In this document: piece after piece, positions 15,551 through 17,593 of the stretch
Numbering within the stretch: the first letter of the stretch is position 1
How the letters are laid out: each line of letters begins with the position of its first letter
Origin: Patescibacteria group bacterium
GTDB taxonomy: Bacteria; Patescibacteriota; Saccharimonadia; Saccharimonadales; Saccharimonadaceae
Direction: 5' to 3'
DNA length: 17,593 nt
Assembly (NCBI GenBank): GCA_030917245.1
Contig: JAUPVA010000061.1
Location: forward strand, 1-17,593
The notes under the pieces: generated by a model
Databases searched by the model: none
What the model was told of the DNA's origin: nothing
What the model saw: the letters and a program-made list of their open reading frames with translations, nothing else
Position numbers and translations under genes: made by a program

Positions 15551-15559
15551 ATTATATCA
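15551..15559 (-). promoter_or_regulatory. Extended -10 promoter of the XRE gene (TGATATAAT)
   Basis: TGA-TATAAT on the minus strand, 9 bases before the ATG at 15541. The mRNA would start within a few bases of that ATG. No clear -35 is present; the spacer contains the palindrome at 15565-15574. Confidence 0.55.
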
Positions 15560-15564
15560 TTTTT

Positions 15565-15574
15565 CTTTGCAAAG
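15565..15574. promoter_or_regulatory. Palindrome CTTTGCAAAG, candidate operator
   Basis: A perfect 10-base palindrome in the -10/-35 spacer of the XRE promoter. Small XRE repressors often bind such short palindromes at their own promoter, so autorepression is plausible. No second copy was noticed nearby. Inference from position only. Confidence 0.35.
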
Positions 15575-15590
15575 CCCAGCCCACGAAGCG

Positions 15591-15601
15591 GCCGAACACC
15601 A
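15591..15601 (+). repeat. Left copy of 11-bp inverted repeat flanking the RT gene
   Basis: GCCGAACACCA here is the exact reverse complement of TGGTGTTCGGC at 16683-16693, just after the reverse transcriptase stop. The pair brackets the RT gene and its upstream region. The match does not extend outward or inward. Confidence 0.5.
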
Positions 15602-15694
15602 AGATAACCGTAGCCACATCAATACTGTTATGCTAGCAGTATAGCCCATAAACTCCGCAAAAAAATCCATAAAACCCTTACGCTATCTGGTTTA

Positions 15695-16678
15695 TTGTAT
15701 TCGTGTCAGCGTGCCAGCCGCGGCAAGTTCAGCCGCATCGAGATACTACGGTTTAACCAGTCAAAACTGTTGGGTCTCAGCCGCATTCATACCACGCTCC
15801 ACCAGCACGCCTACACACCCAGCCCGTACAACCACTTTTACATTAACGACCCCAAGCCACGAAGCATCATGTCGCTCCCCTTTACTGACCGCATCATCCA
15901 CCAATGGGTCGTCGAGGAGCTCATCAAGCCATATTACGTTCCACGCTTTATCGCCCAAACCTATGCGTGCATTCCTGGCCGTGGCACACACGCTGCTGTA
16001 CGCCAGGCGCAGGCCTACTTGTGTCGTTCGCTCCAGGCATATCGCACACCATACATCATCAAACTGGACGTCGCAAAGTTTTTCCATAGCATCGACCCAC
16101 CAACATTGTTCGCTATCTTGCGGCGGGATATTGATGACCCTGAACTGCTAGCACTCCTCCATACCATCATATTTAACGGGGTTACAGACGCAGGGCTGCC
16201 GATTGGCAGCTACACCTCACAGTATTTCGCCAACATTTACTTAAACGAGCTTGACCAGTACATCAAGCGGACATTGCACATCAACATGTACGTCCGGTAT
16301 ATGGATGATTTTTTGTGCTTTGTTGACTCCAAGTCGGAGGCCAAACGAATATACCGAGCAATCGAGCAATTTCTGCATGACGAGCTACGGCTCCAGCTCA
16401 ACCCAAAAAGTCGATACTTCCCAGCCCGCCACTGCCTTGACTTCTGCGGCTACAAAATCTATCCACGCTACCTGCTACTACGCGATCGCAGCAAGCGGCG
16501 GTTATGCCAAATCATTGATGATTTTGAACAGAACCTGGACAGCGAGGAGCGGTTTGAGATCCGCGTCAACGCCTGGCTTGGCCATGCACTCCACGCTAGC
16601 AGCTACCACTACGCCACCAAAAAACTGGGAACGTACGCCACTCGTTTTGACCGCTTGGCACCCCCCACAAAAAAGTAG
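15695..16678 (+). CDS. DGR-type reverse transcriptase
   Basis: Copies the template-repeat RNA into cDNA with errors at adenines in a diversity-generating retroelement. It has 327 residues from the TTG at 15695. Seen: SLPFTDRIIHQW (60-71), TYACIPGRGTHAA (89-101), KLDVAKFFHSID (123-134, first catalytic Asp125), GLPIGSYTSQYFANIYLNELD (167-187), YMDD (202-205), and LDFCGYKIYP (228-237). The IGxxxSQ block, in place of the QGxxxSP of group II intron and retroviral enzymes, is the hallmark of DGR enzymes. The start is a problem: residues LYSCQRASRGK match the conserved DGR N-terminal LYxAxxxARxGK, yet no ATG or GTG lies in frame before the TTG, although the frame is open back to 15614. The true start may be non-standard or lost. 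The gene faces the TR and avd on the other strand. Its many C-ending codons differ from the A/T-ending core genes, hinting at transfer. Confidence 0.92.
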   Translation: MYSCQRASRGKFSRIEILRFNQSKLLGLSRIHTTLHQHAYTPSPYNHFYINDPKPRSIMSLPFTDRIIHQWVVEELIKPYYVPRFIAQTYACIPGRGTHAAVRQAQAYLCRSLQAYRTPYIIKLDVAKFFHSIDPPTLFAILRRDIDDPELLALLHTIIFNGVTDAGLPIGSYTSQYFANIYLNELDQYIKRTLHINMYVRYMDDFLCFVDSKSEAKRIYRAIEQFLHDELRLQLNPKSRYFPARHCLDFCGYKIYPRYLLLRDRSKRRLCQIIDDFEQNLDSEERFEIRVNAWLGHALHASSYHYATKKLGTYATRFDRLAPPTKK

Positions 16679-16695
16679 CCCCTGGTGTTCGGCTA
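16669..16695 (-). terminator. Possible intrinsic terminator of the avd-TR transcript
   Basis: Read on the minus strand: TAGCC, a 10-base loop, GGCTA, one base, then TTTTTT (16669-16674). The stem is only 5 bp, so strength is modest. Its place, about 160 bases beyond the TR and over the RT stop codon, would end a TR-spacer RNA before it becomes antisense to most of the RT gene. Confidence 0.4.
16683..16693 (-). repeat. Right copy of 11-bp inverted repeat flanking the RT gene
   Basis: TGGTGTTCGGC on the plus strand is the reverse complement of 15591-15601. It lies in the loop of the terminator-like hairpin and runs into its downstream arm, five bases after the RT stop codon. Confidence 0.5.
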
Positions 16696-16727
16696 TAAAA
16701 ACAGCCTACCAAAAAGGAGCTACCGGT

Positions 16728-16826
16728 ATGAGTGTTTATTCCCTCTGGGCAAAACATTGCCGCCTTGCCCACAGCAGAAAAGGACTGGCTCCTGAGTGTA
16801 TGCGTGTACGTTCTTCGCCTCCGTAA
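16728..16826 (+). CDS. Doubtful 32-codon ORF with strong ribosome site
   Basis: ATG at 16728 preceded by AAAAAGGAG with eight bases of spacing, encoding MSVYSLWAKHCRLAHSRKG... and stopping at 16826. The ribosome site is much better than that of the RT gene just upstream. The peptide resembles nothing I know. The interval is also the expected TR spacer on the opposite strand, so the purine run may serve the RNA and not translation. Confidence 0.2.
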   Translation: MSVYSLWAKHCRLAHSRKGLAPECMRVRSSPP

Positions 16827-16854
16827 AGGACGTCATGAACGCTTGTTTGCTACA

Positions 16855-17039
16855 CGCTGGACGGCACGAAACCCGATGTTGTTGTTGGCATTGCCATTGT
16901 TGCTATACGCCGAAAACAACCCAGCGTTCGAACCATTGTTCGAATTGCCGCCGCGGATAGACCACGGGTTGTCCGCGTCCACAAAGTTCGAGTTATCTGA
17001 ACCCCACGACTGGTCGTTACTGGTCACGGACTGAACTGG
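16855..17039 (-). repeat. DGR template repeat (TR), approximate limits
   Basis: Read on the minus strand and translated in the frame that follows the avd stop, it gives a typical DGR variable-region ending: DQSWGSDNSNFVDADNPW, then SIRGGNSNNGSNAGLFSAY, then SNNGNANNNIGFRAV. Thirteen to fourteen AAC/AAT codons stand at the positions that are diversified in C-type-lectin/FGE-fold targets; adenine mutation of AAC can yield many amino acids without making a stop. The triple AAC at 16878-16886 is followed by a GC-richer, A-poor segment (16855-16877), the expected place of the initiation-of-mutagenic-homology element. The frame has no good start and ends at TGA soon after, so it is a template, not a gene. 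Exact borders need the VR, which is not in the window. Confidence 0.85.
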
Positions 17040-17090
17040 ACGTGCGTTTAACGGAGCGAGCCCTCGGTACGCGTAAGCCCGTGAGCTCAG

Positions 17091-17495
17091 CTACCTGGCT
17101 TTAATTGTACCGCTTTTTGCCTGCTTGGCTATGTTCATCGCCCAAGTTATGACTTCGTCGTCGAGTGTACACAGTTTGTTCGCCCAAGCCGTGAGGTTTT
17201 GGTCGGTGATGTAACGCTTTTTGTAGGCGTATTCTACCAGTACCGCAATCATCTTCAAGTGTATGTCGGTTTTACGCAGCAGCGCCTCGCGGTTTTTGTC
17301 TTTGCTATAAAAGCTCACCGCTTCAAGCACCAGCTCCACTACGTCTTCGGTGCGCCGGCGGATGTCGTGCGCCAGGGCCAGCTTTTCACTCTTGGGGAAC
17401 TTTTCAATCAGTCGGTAGGTGTATTCTAACAGCGACACCGCCGAACGATACAGTGTGTAGTGCGTCGGTGGTAGTTTGCGGATACGCTGACGCAT
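17091..17495 (-). CDS. avd: Avd-like DGR accessory variability determinant
   Basis: A small basic four-helix-bundle protein that, in characterised DGRs, forms a pentamer, binds the reverse transcriptase and RNA, and is needed for mutagenic retrohoming. From the ATG at 17493-17495 it has 134 residues, close to the family length. Helical segments with the typical pattern are visible: YTLYRSAVSLLEYTYRLIEKFPKSEK (14-39), LALAHDIRRRTEDVVELVLEAV (40-61), the long helix around LLRKTDIHLKMIAVLVEYAYKKRYI (75-99), and the last helix about 100-126. FPKSEK followed by a helix with paired Arg is characteristic. A TTG at 17588 would lengthen it by 31 residues, but these are Pro/Arg-rich and cross a perfect hairpin, so I prefer the ATG. 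It sits directly before the TR on the same strand, the usual avd-TR order. Confidence 0.85.
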   Translation of the reverse strand: MRQRIRKLPPTHYTLYRSAVSLLEYTYRLIEKFPKSEKLALAHDIRRRTEDVVELVLEAVSFYSKDKNREALLRKTDIHLKMIAVLVEYAYKKRYITDQNLTAWANKLCTLDDEVITWAMNIAKQAKSGTIKAR

Positions 17496-17555
17496 CCGGT
17501 TGACAGGTGGTTTTTTCAATGTTTCGTTTGGCTTCGCCGCCCTCAAAGCAACGGG

Positions 17556-17584
17556 CTCTTCCGCCCCGGCGCGGGGCGGAAGAG
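17556..17584 (-). promoter_or_regulatory. Perfect 13-bp-stem hairpin, candidate DGR target-recognition hairpin
   Basis: Arms 17556-17567 and 17573-17584 are perfect reverse complements (CTCTTCCGCCCC / GGGGCGGAAGAG). One more G-C pair inside leaves a 3-base loop. It lies between avd and the window edge. No T-run follows on either strand, so an intrinsic terminator is unlikely. In the Bordetella phage DGR a GC-rich hairpin/cruciform just after the VR aids target recognition, and the target gene normally precedes avd. The position therefore predicts that a VR ends just beyond base 17593. Confidence 0.55.
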
Positions 17585-17593
17585 GCAATCCAA

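Larger units (their letters stand above)
16696..17090 (-). ncRNA. Predicted TR plus downstream spacer RNA of the DGR
   Basis: In studied DGRs the RNA used for mutagenic cDNA synthesis contains the TR and a downstream spacer where priming occurs. Here the minus-strand interval from the avd stop (17091) to the terminator-like hairpin (16669-16695) would hold both: TR at about 16855-17039, spacer at about 16696-16854. Extent is inferred; neither ends nor structure are proven. Confidence 0.4.

Noticed and set aside
16833..17027. Minus-strand 64-codon Asn-rich frame as a gene
   Set aside because: It starts with GTG without a ribosome site and is open upstream to the avd stop. Its content is that of a DGR template, so it was called TR, not CDS.
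16732..17034. Plus-strand 100-codon frame with a GTG start across the TR
   Set aside because: It is the antisense of the TR: the Leu-rich run simply mirrors the AAC codons. Only its first part overlaps the short frame listed with low confidence.
17496..17588. N-terminal extension of Avd from a TTG at 17588
   Set aside because: The added 31 residues are Pro/Arg/Ala-rich, cross a perfect hairpin, and exceed the usual Avd length. The frame is open to the window edge, so a longer fusion cannot be fully excluded.
1..17593. CRISPR arrays, tRNA or rRNA genes, insertion sequences
   Set aside because: No regularly spaced repeats, no cloverleaf-like sequence with a CCA-type end, no rRNA stretch and no transposase were seen on either strand.

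Overview
The window looks like a chromosomal piece of a streamlined, Gram-positive-related bacterium. A member of the Patescibacteria/CPR, most likely Candidatus Saccharibacteria (TM7), is my inference. It rests on tightly packed and overlapping core genes, an RpfB-like cell-wall enzyme next to rsmA and metG, a sortase with a large surface adhesin, glycolytic genes in one block, and many -10 boxes placed directly before start codons. No rRNA or taxonomic marker was searched, so the lineage is not proven.

Region 1 (about 1-11,640, all minus strand) is a long core block. In transcription order it runs: a GH5-type glycoside hydrolase, pyk, pgk, tpiA, a Pro/Ser/Ala-rich single-pass membrane protein, pcrA/uvrD, an RpfB-like factor, rsmA, a YfiH-family protein, and metG, which leaves the window at base 1. 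The rpf-rsmA-metG grouping recalls the conserved metS-tatD-yabE/rpfB-ksgA neighbourhood of Gram-positive bacteria.

Region 2 (about 11,670-14,340, minus strand) is a surface module: a large secreted or membrane protein with a CshA-like region and six Asp-box repeats, followed by a sortase. The adhesin carries a sorting-signal-like LADTG + hydrophobic stretch + basic stretch at its extreme N-terminus, where such signals are not expected. It has none at its C-terminus.

Region 3 (about 14,340-15,560) is a small accessory stretch: an intergenic segment with repeated inverted elements, a single-domain PLD-like protein, a small acidic protein of unknown function, and a convergent XRE regulator whose promoter carries a palindrome.

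Region 4 (about 15,590-17,593) is most of a diversity-generating retroelement (DGR). It has a DGR-type reverse transcriptase on the plus strand. On the minus strand it has an Avd-like accessory protein and an Asn-codon-rich template repeat (TR) encoding a typical C-type-lectin/FGE-fold variable segment. A perfect 13-bp-stem hairpin sits at the window edge upstream of avd, where DGRs often carry the hairpin that follows the variable repeat (VR). The diversified target gene should therefore lie just beyond base 17,593 on the minus strand. The reverse transcriptase faces the TR/avd unit, is flanked by an 11-bp inverted repeat, and lacks a normal start codon at the expected place.
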